Source: Hofstenia miamia (Eukaryota; Xenacoelomorpha; Acoela; Hofsteniidae). Taken from it: a stretch of 64,000 nucleotides of DNA. A program made the translations under genes and the position numbers. The stretch is taken from assembly GCA_900660155.1 (NCBI GenBank), contig CABFPE010000413.1:56183-120182 (forward strand), in the 5' to 3' direction. Shown one piece after another: positions 21,180 to 32,839 of this stretch (within the stretch, counting starts at the first letter, position 1; each line of letters begins with the position of its first letter). Below the pieces are notes generated by a model that was not told where the DNA came from, made no database searches, and saw nothing but the letters and a program-made list of their open reading frames with translations.

Positions 21180-23995
21180 CAATTTATTTTAAATTCAGCA
21201 TTTTCATCTAGTCTTGATTCCTTGATATCTGCCATTGCTTGTTTTAAATTCTGGGAATGCAATGATCTACCATTGCTTAGCATATACTCATTAGTTGGTA
21301 GTACCTGTGTTATTTTATATGGACCTGACCAAATTGTTTTTAACTTTTGGACCTGGTTTGTGTCTGTCAGTTTCATTGGTGTAAATGCATAGACTATATT
21401 GCCTATTTTGTGTGCATGACTGTAGATTTTTTTATTATAGTTTTGCTGTTGTCTCACAGCAGATTTCTTGGTGTTGGGGCACATTGTCTCGTGTATTGCT
21501 GTTATTTGATTTCTTAATTCATTCACGTATTGATTTTCCATCTTCTTGCTGTAGGCAAAATATTACATTGATAATGGCATTGCTGCTTCTCTTCCAAACA
21601 TGGTCTTGAATGGCATTATTCCTGTTGTTGAGTTTACAGATGTGTTATACAGGGTGTCCTGTTTTAAATTGAAAAAGTAAATTGTGGAAAACTTTTGCAT
21701 TTACAATAAAAAATTGTTGTGCTTTATGTCAAATGAAAGATGAAAGCTGGGGATTTATTTATTGTAAAAAATGTAACACATAAGCAATACACAGAAAATG
21801 TTAATTATTCAAATAAATCACCTTTGTTCTGAATGCACAGTTCACAACACGTGATGATATTATCAATGGTATTTGAGTAAAAATGTGGTGAAAGAGATTC
21901 AACAACATCTTCTATGCATTCTTTGACAGATTGAATGCTATTGTGACTTTGTGCACAAACCTTTCCTTTCACATATCCCGAAAATTCAAAATCAAGAGGG
22001 GACAGATCAGGTGAATATGTGGGCCAAGAAAATGCAGAGTTTCTGCTGATGAGTCTGTCTTTAAAGTGTCTCTTCAGAAAAATCATTGAACTGTGAGCAG
22101 TGTGAGCAGTAGCTCCATCCTGTTGCAGAACTGTGGAAGAATATTTCTTTCTTCTTTTTAGTTGAGGGATGACAAAATTCTTTAGCATTTCCTGATAACT
22201 GTCGGCATTGACGTTGCCATCAAAGAAATATGGGCCAATTGAAAATTGTTTGGTGAATCCCATCCAGACCATTACTTTTTCAGGAAATTGCTTTACGACG
22301 AACGAATAATCAGTAGGCTTTGTGGTAGACCATACACAACAATTTTGTTTGTTGAAACTAGGGTTAATTGAAAAAATTGCTTCGTCAGAGAACAGAATAT
22401 TGGGAAGAAATGAATGTGAATTATTGTGTTCTGCAAGAAGCTTCTGACAAAAGATTATCCGCTCATCTCGTGCTGCATCTGAAAAATATCTTTGGTATGA
22501 AGGTTTGTATGGATGTAATTTTAAATCTTTTCTTAATATCGAATGAACTTTAGACTTGGAAAATTGTACTTTGTCACTTATTAGCTGATTACTACTGCAT
22601 TTGTTGATTTTGACATGTTCTTCAACAACATTAATGTCTTCTTGAGAGAGTCGCTTTCTGCTGTTTCCTTGAATCAAACAAGATGAAGTTGATTCAAATC
22701 AATTTATGATTTTCTTTACAGTATTATACACTGGGGCATATTTATTCTTTTTTATGTTGTTTGCTGTTTTGTATGCTGCAGTAACATTTTCATTATTCTG
22801 GTAGTAAAATTTAACCAATTGCACATTTTGACTAACCAAGTTTAAACTGTCATTCATTTTCTAAAAAATAAATTTGTTGATGAAAATTACAATACATAAA
22901 CAAATCCACATACCAGTAAAACAGTTTGATTAAATCATCCAATCAAAATCATGCACTTTTGGTTCATTAACACACAATTTACTTTTTCAATTTAAAACAG
23001 GGCACCCTGTAAAAGTATTCAATCATTTTGATTACTTCTTGCCATTTGTGGCCGCCTACTCTTGATGTTGTCACTCTTATCAGTTTGATCAGCATCCTGT
23101 TCAATCTTTCTATGGCACCATTTGCCTGTGGGTGATATGCTGTTGTCCTTTTGCTCACTACTTCCAGTAGATGTGACATTTCCTGAAATAGATTACTTTC
23201 AAATTGTGGCCCTTTGTCTGTGATTATTGTCTCCATGGGTCCAAACTTTAAGATCCACTCTATGGGTCCAAACTTTAAGATCCACTCTTTAATTACTATC
23301 TCCACATTTGTTTCAGCTGTTGTGTTCTTCATGGGAATCATTCTTACATACTTGGTAAAGTTGTCTACTATTACTAGTAAATGCTGATATCCCTCTTCAT
23401 CCTTTGATAATATTTCCAAATCTATGTGTACAATTTCATTGGGTTGTGTTGCTATGATTTTTTCCAGTGGTGCTCTCTGCATTGAGAAATGCTGTTTGTT
23501 ATTGAGGAGTCATGTTGTACACTTGTTGATTATTTCCTCTGTGACTTTTCTCACTACCATTGTGATAAACCTTGTGTTGAAAGTGCTCTCAGTTTGTGTA
23601 ATGCCTAAATGGCCCTTTTTGTGCACTTTTCTTATTAAGTCTCATTTGTAGTATTCAGGTATTGTGATCCTATTGTTCTGTGCTTCAACATATAGGAGTC
23701 CATTCTTGTTCCTTTTCCATCTATACCTTTCATAGTAACTCACTGTTAATCTCAATAGTTTTAAGCTTGGTTCCTGTAGCTTTCTTATGATTTCATTTAG
23801 TATCACATCATCTTTTTGTTTCTCTATGATCTCTGATTCTGATATTTCTTCCTTTATTGTGATTGGCAGCACTGCTTGTCCCTTCTTAGTGACGTTTATC
23901 TCTAGCAACTCCTCATACTCTGTGTGTGGTATGAATTGAAACTTCTTTTTCTCTCCATCTTCTTTAGCTGCATCTCTCTGGTACTCTGGGATCAC
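21180..23995 (-). CDS. Element B integrase region, interrupted by a mariner insertion (fossil)
   Basis: The minus strand shows the N-terminal zinc-binding-like part ('GHLGITQTESTF'), a catalytic core with 'EIVHIDLEILSKDEEG' and 'IITDKGPQFESNLFQEM' (second Asp region), and 'AYHPQANGAIERLNRML' (Glu region). The mariner follows at 21650-23009, then the C-terminal tail with 'IWSGPYKITQVLPTNEYML', a GPY/F-type module. The tail suggests a Ty3-type integrase of the GPY/F class without a chromodomain that I can see. Broken fossil. Confidence 0.8.
21650..23009 (-). mobile_element. Tc1/mariner-superfamily DNA transposon (DD41D type) inserted in element B
   Basis: A 1360-bp element begins CAGGGTGTCC and ends in the inverse GGGCACCCTG. 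The terminal inverted repeats are 37 bp with one mismatch by eye. It is flanked by TA on both sides (21648-21649 and 23010-23011). The matching place in element A reads TTATAAAAG without insertion, which gives an empty-site comparison. It contains a single long transposase gene on the minus strand. The near-perfect repeats suggest that it is much younger than its host retroelement. Confidence 0.92.
21805..22857 (-). pseudogene. DD41D mariner-like transposase with one in-frame stop
   Basis: The ATG at 22857-22855 starts 'MNDSLNLVSQNVQLVKFYY', a helix-turn-helix-type N-terminus. The frame is continuous to the stop at 21805 except for one TGA at 22701-22699, giving a potential 350 codons. The DDE/D catalytic triad is visible: 'LFSDEAIFS' (first Asp), 'LQQDGATAHTAH' (second Asp) and 'SPDLSPLDFEFSGYVK' (third Asp), with 41 residues between the second and third, hence DD41D. 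It would cut and paste the element at TA sites. The TGA sits where relatives often have Arg or Lys ('IIN*FEST'), so a CGA to TGA transition is a simple explanation. Otherwise it looks well preserved, consistent with recent loss of function. Confidence 0.9.
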
Positions 23996-23999
23996 AGTC

Positions 24000-25560
24000 C
24001 AGAAGTCAGCATTAGTATGCAGTGTCCCTCTTCAATGTTCTATAGTGAAGGTGAATTTGTTTAGGTATTAAATCCATCTTGACACAATCCCTGATTTATC
24101 ACCTGAGAATTTCTTGAGCCATTCTAGGCTGCTGTTGTCTGTGTGGACTCTGAATTGGAAGTGTCAGAATTACTTGATGCTCTCAATCAGCATGAGCATC
24201 TCTAACTTCGTCAATCCATAGGTCCAGAAATCAGTGTTAGTATGCAGTGTCCCTCTTCAGTGTTCAATGGTGAAGGTGAATTCATTTAAGTATTTGATCC
24301 ATCTTGATACTATTCCTAACTTATCACCTGAGAATTTTTTGAGCCATGCTAAGCCACTGTTGTCTGTGCAGACTCTGAATTCCTGTCCAATCAAAAAGTG
24401 TCTGAATTTCTTTATGCTCTTGATCAGTGCAAGCATCTCTACCTTTGTAGATCCGTAGTTCTCCTTGCTTGGTTCTAATTTATGGCTAAAAAAACTGTAT
24501 TGGCACTTCTTTGCTGTTCTCCAATTGTCAAGGGTCAACCTGATTGCAACCTTACTAGCAGCACAGTACAGAATGAATGTTTCACTGTAGTCAGGCATAT
24601 TCAGTGATGGCAGTTTGGCTAACTCTTCTTTTATATTGTCTAGTTCTTCCTGTTCTTGCCACGTCTATATAAAAGACACTGACTTCCTCATTAGCTGTGT
24701 CATCTTGGTGGTCTTCCCCACAATGTTGGGTATAAATGTTCCATAATAGTTGAAGAACCCCATTATTCTCTGTATGTCTTTCTTGTTGTTTGGTTTCTCT
24801 ATCCTCCAGATCATATCTCTTGCATTGTCTTTCATGCATATTCGCCCCTTCTAGATCACTCATCCTAGAAATATGATCTTTTCCTTTAATATATTGCATT
24901 TGTTGCCATTGATTCTTAAGCCTGCTTTTTCCAGGATCTATAGTGTCCTTTCCAGTTTCTCTAAATGCTCTTCTATTGTGTTGCTTGTTATGATAATATC
25001 ATCAATGTACACATTCACTCCTTCTTCCATTTTGTGTCTCTTATTCTTTAATACTTTTGTTATGTACCTCTGGAATGTTGCCAGCACATTACATAAACCA
25101 AAGGCCATGTATATCCATTTGTATGCACTGTATTGAGTTATAAACACTGTCTTTTCAATATCTTCATCTTCCATTTTGACTTGCCAATATGCCTTGCATA
25201 GATCTATCAACATAAAATATTTGTCCTTACTTGCTTCATATAACATGTCTTCTATTCTTGGAAGCAGGTATGAGTCTGTTTTTGTTACTTTCTTCAGCTT
25301 TCAAAAGAGTATGCATAATCTGAATTTCTCTCCTTGCTTCACAAATACTGTTGGCACTGCATATGGACTTTCACTGGGTCAAATTTTGTTGTCAATTAAT
25401 TCATTGAGTATTCTATTGTATTCATCTTTCAGCTGCTCTAGCACTCATCTTACTGGCAATTTTATCAGTTTGTTCATTGTTGTGATTATCTTGTGTGTTT
25501 TGCTTATTGTCTGGCCCACTCTTATTTCTCTGTAATTGAATATCTGTTTATGTCTTTCCA
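24000..25560 (-). CDS. Element B reverse transcriptase and RNase H region (fossil)
   Basis: Minus-strand RT blocks in order are 'SPYAVPTVFVKQGEKFRLC', 'KYFMLIDLCKAYWQVKM', 'AFGLCNVLATFQRY' and 'VNVYIDDIIITSNTIEEH' with the YIDD catalytic box. RNase H blocks follow ('VEMLALIKSIKKFRHFLIG', 'VCTDNSGLAWLKKFSGDK'). These are diagnostic of Ty3/gypsy-type pol. A short stretch of the RNase H end also recurs near 24000-24230 as a local repeat. It converts element RNA into cDNA. Broken fossil. Confidence 0.88.
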
Positions 25561-26339
25561 GCACCTCTCTGAGTTGTTGTAATTGTGTTTTGTTGTAAGA
25601 GACAGATGTTGGTATTCCTCCTCCAGCAGATCAGGTGTTTTATATTGGTCTTCTTCATCCCTCTGCCTTTGAGTCAGCCATGATGAGTACTTGCTACATT
25701 GATGGTTTTTGTCTACTTGCCCTTGAATCTGCAGTGTGGAGTACCTCCTGTTTTCATTTGAAAGTCCTCAAATTGACCATACAAACTACTCTGCTCATCA
25801 ATGTCTTCCATTGTTTTCCAGATGGCTTTGATGCTGGACTTGACATACTTCCTGAGTATTCTTACATTTGTTTTCCTTATATTGATGTTACAATTTGTTG
25901 CATTTAGTATTGGTATCCTCCCTTTTCCGTTTTTTATAGCACACACACTTGACAGCATTGAGACTCTTTTCAAATGGATTCCTTTGTTATCATAGATCAT
26001 TATATCTGCTGTGATCTCTTCTTCCATTTTAATTTAATGCATGTTCCATTGATATGGCTGCAGCTTTATGTCTTCTTCCAGTTCAAATATTATTGTTGAT
26101 AGCTTTCCTTCTTGCTCTTTGATTTCAATTTCCTCTTCTCTTGCTTTAATTGTTCTATTGGAGTAGTTTATTACACATCTGTTTTTTGTTAGGAAGTTGT
26201 TGCCTAGTAGTACCTCATATGGCAATAAATTGTTGTGAGTGTCTATTACTACTAGTGATTGTTTGAAGGTTGTATTTGCTATCCTGATTTGTACTGCATT
26301 GAACTTGCCATTTGTATCTATATATTTCCCAGATACATT

Positions 26340-26610
26340 AATTAGTCTTTTGTTTGATCATTCTAAATCTTCTTGTTTAAATCCCCATTTCATTGCACAT
26401 TTGTCAGTTATTATTGATGTTGCTGCTCCCATGTCAATTGTTGCCTTCATTAATATTCCATTTATCATTATCTTATTGTGTTGATATTGTCCAGGTTCAT
26501 CATGATCATTATCAGTGCTCAGTTTTTTAGAGCCAGTGCTCCAGCTAGTTTTCCCATTCTTCTTCCTTTTGGGGATCTTCCAATAATTCTGCTTCAAACT
26601 CAATTACATC
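26340..26610 (-). CDS. Element B aspartic protease region (fossil)
   Basis: The minus strand gives 'KIMINGILMKATIDMGAA' followed by 'TSIITDKCAMKWGF', the layout of a retroelement aspartic protease in which the D-x-G-A motif forms half of the dimeric active site. It lies between the gag zinc knuckle and RT, as in Ty3-type elements. Confidence 0.65.
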
Positions 26611-26639
26611 CTCATCTTCATAGTATGCTTCATCTTCTC

Positions 26640-28200
26640 CAATCATGTTGATTTGCTTTCTGCATTTGTCTTTCCTTTGCCCCTTCTGTCCACAGTTGTA
26701 ACACTTAGTGTCTCTTTCTCTAATTTTCTTTGACTTTGCCTCTTTTTTTTATGTTAATGAACTTCTTGGTCTTCTTTTCCTTATAAGCTTTCATATTCCC
26801 AGTCTGTGTTTTATAACTGTTTCACCATCCTGTTGGCTTTTCTTTATTCCATACTGCTTTCTTGTAGATGTGAGCATTGTTTTCAATTGTTGCCTGTATT
26901 TCTATGGCTTTCCTGATCATTTTCTCCAACTTGTCATCCACGTCAATTGGGTTCTGATGTTCTCTGGCATTCCCTTGCAAATGTGGGAAAAAAAAGGTCG
27001 TACTTTGAATATTTGTTTCCCCTTGAACTGAGTGTTACCAGTTGCACCACCTGCTGGATGTAATTCAGTATGTCATCCATCTTTCTCATCTTTGTCAAGT
27101 TCACTATAATTTGGTATTGATTTTTAAAACTTTCATTCTCATAGTAGTCTACAAAGTCTCTGATTAACAGTTTGTAGTCTCATTTTGTATTGGCATCTAA
27201 GAATAGGTAGTGTTGGGACGCTGCTCCTGTTAGGTATAGCAGGAATCTTGCAGCTGCTGCCCATTGGTTTACTTTCCTTTTTGCCATTGTGATCTCAAAC
27301 ATTTGCAGCCACTCAAGAAATGTTGGGTTGTAGCTGTCGACCTTTCTGTTGAATTTTGGCAAGGTTGCCTTGCATGGTATTGTGTTGTTATGACTGTATT
27401 CTGGTAGCATCAACCTCTTTTAGGTTGGTCTTCTTCATACACTAGTCTGTTCATCTATTGTGAGTTGGTTTGTCACTGCTTTTGAAATTTCTTCCTCTTC
27501 TTCTTCTGTTTCTCTAAATCATTTATTGGAATTTGTGGGTGACGCCTGTAGGCTTCTCTCTTTTAGTTGCTCGACTGATATTTCATGCATTCTTGTTGCC
27601 CTTGGATTTTCCTCTTTGTTTTCCCATATCACTCTCTGTTTATATCTCAGATCTTCTAGCTCTCATCTCTGGTTTTCACAGTTCTCATCTCTGCCCAGCT
27701 CTGTTGATCTGAGTTTGTCTTTGAGCTGTTCTATTTCTTGGGATTCTATGTTGTTGTCTAGAATTAGCTGCCTGTTCACATCTTCTAATTGTTGGCATAT
27801 GCCCTCCAATTTTGTGTTTCTTCATGGAAGCATTTGTTTGATTGTGCTAATTGGGTTGTTAGTGCTTTGATGTCTTTTTGGAAATTTTTGCTCTGGTTCT
27901 CTAGGCAGTTGTCCATTTCAATTTTTCATTCACTCATTGTGTTTTCATTCTACTGCTCCAGTTTCACCATTCTTTCCACTAACAATTGTATCTCAGATCT
28001 TAGTATTGTTTCTGTTTCATTTGTCTGTCTTAGAATATTTAAGACTTCACTGGATCCTGTTTCTGGGGACATGTGTAGAGTTTCTAGTTCTGTTGGGGAT
28101 ACATCTGTTTCAGAACGTGTGTCCTTTGGGTGGGGGTTGTTTTACTTGTGCCTTCCTTGGTGCTACCTTTCATTCCTCTTGTATTTGTCATTTTGATTTA
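26640..28200 (-). CDS. Element B gag region with CCHC zinc knuckle (fossil)
   Basis: The minus strand from just inside the primer site contains an N-terminal part rich in Gln, Arg and Glu, then a capsid-like segment around 27180-27413 with 'ATLPKFNRKVDSYNPTFLE' and 'FLLYLTGAASQHYLFLDA'. A nucleocapsid zinc knuckle 'CYNCGQKGQRKDKCR' follows near 26660-26706. Gag would form the particle and bind RNA. It is the most heavily interrupted part of the element. Confidence 0.65.
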
Positions 28201-28400
28201 CAATTAGTAGTGGCTGGCAGTTAGGTATGATTCTTCATCTTTGAACCTGCTTTAAGTTAGGTGTATTGGTGGTATCTGACTATGTGCTGTATTAGTGGTT
28301 CTTCACATGTTTTCTGTTCTCTTCTGTCATAGTTGCTTCTCTTACTTATTGATTCCAAATCCCAAGTCAGGGTGTTGGGTTAATTTTTCTTCTTGTTCTT

Positions 28401-28417
28401 ATCTGTCATGGTCACCA
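28401..28417 (-). promoter_or_regulatory. Primer binding site of element B
   Basis: Directly inside the 5' LTR the minus strand reads TGGTGACCATGACAGAT. It starts with the TGG that pairs with a tRNA CCA end. It resembles the tRNA-Arg type primer site I recall for mdg1/412 elements (TGGCGACCGTGACA). The tRNA assignment is an inference. Confidence 0.65.
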
Positions 28418-29572
28418 TGTAGCATCCACTACCAGGCTGTAACAAAGAGCTAATCATTCTTTTAAATTATTACTTCTTGTTAGATGTTGGTAGGGATGTA
28501 CCAGTTTTATCTTTCACTCTGTATATTGTCATTAACTTATATTAATTTCAATTAATCCAGTACTGTTTAGGTATGATCATCATCACAGTTTTCTTCCCAT
28601 GACTCCACTGTGGCTTCTGGCTGACTCTGATCTCCAAATCAATCCACAGCTGTGTGCCTCTATTGTCAATTGTGTTATTCCAAATCTCAGCTCAATGAAG
28701 TAACTTATGTGTTCCCTATCCTAACTCAGTTCAACCCTCAAGGCTGGATATAAATGACTTAGACTCAATTTGTAATGCGTAATTTTCTAATTGCAACCTG
28801 GCAATGTCACTAGCTGCTTGCTTAATAAATATTACTTCAGCCATTACCAAAACCTATTGGCTTTAATTGATATAGATAAATATAGTAAATAGTTACTTGC
28901 AGCTTCCTACCTTACATTTAGATAACAATACATGCTTGGTCTATTTATCAGTCTCTTTATAGGTCACCTAATTAGTTAAGATAATGGAATATAGATATAA
29001 CCTATGGTAGGCTAACTAGCCTTATCTCTGAAATCAAATATTTAATACATGCACATGAATGAATCAATAGTCAGCTAAACAGAGAAAAACTCCTATCTGT
29101 ACCCCTAATGTAAATGAAGGTTCATGGCTTGGATCAAGGACCCTCAAATCGCTTCTGATGTGTGCCCAAGCCATTACTACTGCATCTACTGTTTAGCTTG
29201 ACATGATTTATAAATAAGCAAACCAAATGAAATCTAAAGATAAGATTTTTGAAGAATTTACTTCAACAGTTTCCAAAATGATTTTCACTCTATTTATAGT
29301 TAAATTCAAAAAGTACCTGTCATTCAAAATTTGAATTTGTTTGTCTGCTAAAATGGCTAAAAATAATGCAAGCGTTTTCACCCCCTTTGTTTAGTCAAAT
29401 TATTTGTCAACAAGTACTAATTTGCTATATTGTTTCTTAGTTGCATATTACAAACATAATGATGGTAATTAAATTTAAATTGTTTTTAATCAATAAATAA
29501 TAATTCGATCTTATTCTGACTAATCATCTGATCTTCTCTTCTTAGCAGCATTATGATTTGGATTATGCTACA
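28418..29572 (-). repeat. 5' LTR of element B (1155 bp)
   Basis: Starts TGTAGCATCCACTACC next to the primer site and ends ATGCTACA at the TTCC target duplication. A TATA-like block (CTCTATTTATAG, plus-strand view near 29295) lies in the part that would drive minus-strand transcription. The same block occurs in the LTR of element A and in solo LTR C. Confidence 0.87.
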
Positions 29573-29800
29573 TTCCCACTGTCACTTTTGCATACAATTT
29601 TCACCAATAAACCAAGATGTATACTCTGTAAATCAATGTACTCATTTTGCTCCAACCTGAAATTAATTTCAATGAGTGGTCCATTAAAACCAGAAGTTGG
29701 GAAATATTCCTGTGTACTACTACCATTCACCTTCGAAAATATCCAAGCAAGAATGAGTGAATGTGGTCATGACAGGGATCAAACTAATATCAATTGTCAG
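29573..29800 (-). pseudogene. Polinton-like major capsid protein, N-terminal part (fossil)
   Basis: The minus strand next to element B reads 'FSKVNGSSTQEYFPTSGF', 'PLIEINFRLEQNEYIDLQ' and 'LGLLVKIVCKSDSGN'. This follows the N-terminal pattern of Polinton/adintovirus capsids (Y-x-P, P-I-E-F, YIDL and VKI blocks). It belongs with the capsid remnant at 14960-15986, separated only by element B and its TTCC duplication. A shadow open frame runs on the plus strand (29558-29830). Broken fossil. Confidence 0.6.
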
Positions 29801-29830
29801 TATTTACAGCTATTTATACAAAATTCTTAA

Positions 29831-32800
29831 TAACGTCAGTTTTCTTTATTATGGGTTTCTTTTTCATTATGTATGGACTAGGTTTACATTGTCTTTTTGC
29901 TTTGAAAACTGTAAATTGTTTAATTCTGCGTTTTGTTTTAATTGTTTTTGTTAGCCTTCCTGGCTCAGAGAAGCCATTACCGGTTTGTTCACGATTCCTG
30001 CGTCATTTATTAAATTGATTCCTGACTGTGTTAGACCTACCAAATGTTAATGATATTCTCAAGGCTAGAACTAGAAAGACAGATTAGTAATTGAAAATTT
30101 AAATGTAAGCTTTCTGAATTGAGAGCTGCTTAAAAAAATTTAAATAAAATTATTTAGGCCTACTAAAAGAGTTCCTTAAAAAACTAATTAAACTGCATTT
30201 AAGCCAGGCTTGCATATGGAAGTGAAATTGTTTTCTATTCCCATTCCATTTCCACAACTATTTTAAAAACATTTCCATTATTTTCCATAAATGCCCAGAT
30301 CTTTAAATAACTCTTAGAACAAGTGATTATGGTTCTGCAGGACAAGTATTTTGCTAGTCTTAGTCCCACTTAGTTTCATTGGATTTTGCCCTAGTCATGT
30401 ACCAGCCACACTGTATAAACTTTTAGGACAGAGTGAACCTCCATATCCCTAGTAGTGGTTAACTAAGCTGACTAGAAGTTGAACAAAAATTAGTATTCCG
30501 TGGGATATTATTTGTTGGAGCTGCTAAAGCACACATAATATAATTTTGGAATACTTTTGAACCTGACCCAGCCAAGGATATTTCAAATTTCCGGAATTGT
30601 TTACAATAAAAGTACACTTTTAGAGAATAAGAATAAATAACTTAAAGTTATCTATGTATGGCCACAATATATTGCCAAACTCATGCAGTAAACTGTATCA
30701 ATAACATTCTGGAAATAATTATATTATTGAATTTTTGCTACACCGTAAAAAGATGTACCAATATATTGGTAATAACAAAATTGCTATTTGATATTAGATG
30801 TCACAAATGGGACTATATTTCCAAATACATGCTAGTGTTCTGGTCCGTTAGCAGACTGTAGCCGCGTCCAACCGTCGGCTATGGTCACAGACTTTGTTTT
30901 ACGACCAAAATACCAGCTAAAATTCATTTCTGAAAGTACTAGTGATGTCTCTTTGATTATTAATGCATTAATTCATGTACAAGAGTATTAGTTAACACGA
31001 AAGGTCACATTATATCCCCAATTTGCATTCAATATCAGACATTTACATGCTGCACCTGCCAACACAAAATCTATGTGAAAACCTGTTTATTGGATGAGGA
31101 AATACTATTACCGATAAAAAAGCAGCTCAGTGCAGCCCATGTTAACGAAATTTTAGTTATTTGCTCGCTTAAAATTTTTTTAACGTTGATGAACAATTTG
31201 TTTCCATGATATATATTTGTACTGTTGTTTTTAAAGCTTAGACATTTTCACGATTTTCTTTAATTGTTCAAAGTATGAGCATGCTAGAATCTTTGCATTG
31301 CACTTAGCTGTAGTCAAAAACGTCGACTACAGTGAAAAAGTCCCGGTTAACAGCCGGATACGGCTAAAGGCTCAAAGCCAACTGCCAGATACGTTCAAAG
31401 TCTTACGACCAACTGCCCTCTAAGTACAAAATCTATTTTGCACACGGCCACTGCTAAGAAAATTGAAGCTAGAACTGCTTTAGTTGTAACAGTGTGCTGA
31501 AGCAAATATGTCAATGTGGTTTACATTAAAAAATTTTTGACTTGTATTCGTCATGTATTTGCCATGCGTTCTATGGAATTCTTTTGTTCATGCAGAGATT
31601 GCACACATTAAATAACTTTTTAAGACTGACTAGCCAGGTAGTTTATACAAGTCTCTTCCTATTTTGGAGAAAATGTTCAAAGCTCTGTGTGACTTAAACG
31701 TAAACGTATTTTGGTTATTATCAAACAATTTTTACTGTTCTTAAAACATTTATATTTTCTTAAGCACATTTAGGGTGTATTCATTGAAAAGGGCCGTTCG
31801 TAAATTTTACTCTAAAAAGTTTAAAGAGTTTCCTTTAATGGAGAAAATCTCCACTATTTAATCCAAAAATCGTGTTTTGAATTCTTAAATCTATAATAAG
31901 TTATTAGAAAGCGAACTATACCTCTAGGGATTGGCCAACTCACTACAATTTACTTTGAAAAAAATTATTTTAAACAGGTATTATTTTTCTATATATGAAA
32001 ATATTTTTGTCATTCATCAAAATTTGGCGATGATAAAATGTAAGTTTTACAATAAAAAAGAAGTTATATAAGCATTTAGATTCGAATATTTGTGTGCGTA
32101 ATTTGAAATTCAGATATCGCAGTATTGTTTACTATTTTGTTCTGTTATATTAATCACCATCTGATATTAAGTGAGTCTATTGTTGACTAATATTTGTAAA
32201 TATGCAGAAGCAGCTAATTTCTGTTAATTTAAGTTTTGCTACCCTAGCTTACAGTTGCTTCTGGATTTACTTATTACAGATTTCCCTATCCGCATATTTC
32301 TTTACGATTTGTTTTAGCATTTTTCGGATAATAGTTTTTTCCAAATTGCCCCTTATTATATTTTATTTATTTTTATTTATATTATGTTTATGATCGTAAT
32401 GATCAACGCTTAAGGTATCACTTCGGGCGAAAAGTAAGATAAACAGAGGCCTTAAATAGTTGATGGTTATTCCCCTTAGCCTGGGTGATAGTAGATATAA
32501 GTTTAGGGATGAGTACGGTTAGGAAGCGCGGTTTGCATGTAGCTATAATTGTTGTATTTTCTCTTGTCTAATATGAGCTGAGACATTAGGTATTGGAAAT
32601 GGTTCATCGCTTTGGCCGGAGGCCTGATTCTGTAAGAAGAAGTTTGGAATTAACTTATTCTCTGAATACTGTTTATCATAACCAATGGAATGAAAAGTTT
32701 CTCAAACGATAAAAGTACAGATTTAACTAGTAGTTTCATCGATTGTTAATTAATTATAAAAATAGAATATTTTTGTCAGATTTTTCCCGTGCCCTACTTA

Positions 32801-32839
32801 TTTGATAATTGTCTTAATTCTTTAGATGCAGTATAGGCT
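29831..32839. other. Non-coding stretch with two higher-G+C patches
   Basis: No convincing gene was found. Minus-strand sequence just beyond the capsid remnant (29850-30000) is Lys/Arg-rich when translated but not recognisable. Patches near 30850-30910 and 31320-31420 are richer in G+C and share words (TAGCCG, ACGACCAA). They may be the ends of an undescribed short repeat element. Confidence 0.4.

Larger units (their letters stand above)
15987..29572 (-). mobile_element. Ty3-type LTR retroelement B, nearly full-length fossil with LTRs and target duplication
   Basis: Both ends carry the family termini TGTAGCAT ... ATGCTACA, and the 4-bp flanks TTCC (15983-15986 and 29573-29576) form a target-site duplication. 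Read on the minus strand the order is 5' LTR, primer binding site, gag with CCHC knuckle, protease, RT, RNase H, integrase, a long third ORF region, polypurine tract and 3' LTR. Pol order places it in Ty3/gypsy (Metaviridae-like). It is inserted in a Polinton-like capsid gene and itself contains a later mariner (21650-23009). By eye about one tenth of positions differ between the first 300 bp of its two LTRs, so the insertion is old. More than twenty interruptions make it clearly inactive. Confidence 0.88.
12658..29830 (-). mobile_element. Polinton/Maverick-like (adintovirus-like) fossil, capsid and protease region
   Basis: Minus-strand remnants match a double-jelly-roll major capsid protein followed by an adenain-type cysteine protease, the pair typical of Polintons/Mavericks and related adintoviruses. 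The capsid gene is physically split by Ty3-type element B (15987-29572). No convincing DNA polymerase B, packaging ATPase, retroviral-type integrase or terminal repeats were found in the window, so only a part of the element survives. It is clearly broken, with many interruptions, and older than element B because B sits inside it. Part of it is doubled by an assembly artefact. Confidence 0.65.

Noticed and set aside
20829-21392. 187-codon plus-strand frame with hydrophobic, membrane-like composition
   Set aside because: It lies antisense to the integrase end and ORF3 start of element B. The element A counterpart shows the minus strand is the coding one.
22699-22701. Idea that TGA is read as an amino acid in this genome
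   Set aside because: Both UGT genes read normally under the standard code, and the transposase TGA is explained by one CpG transition.
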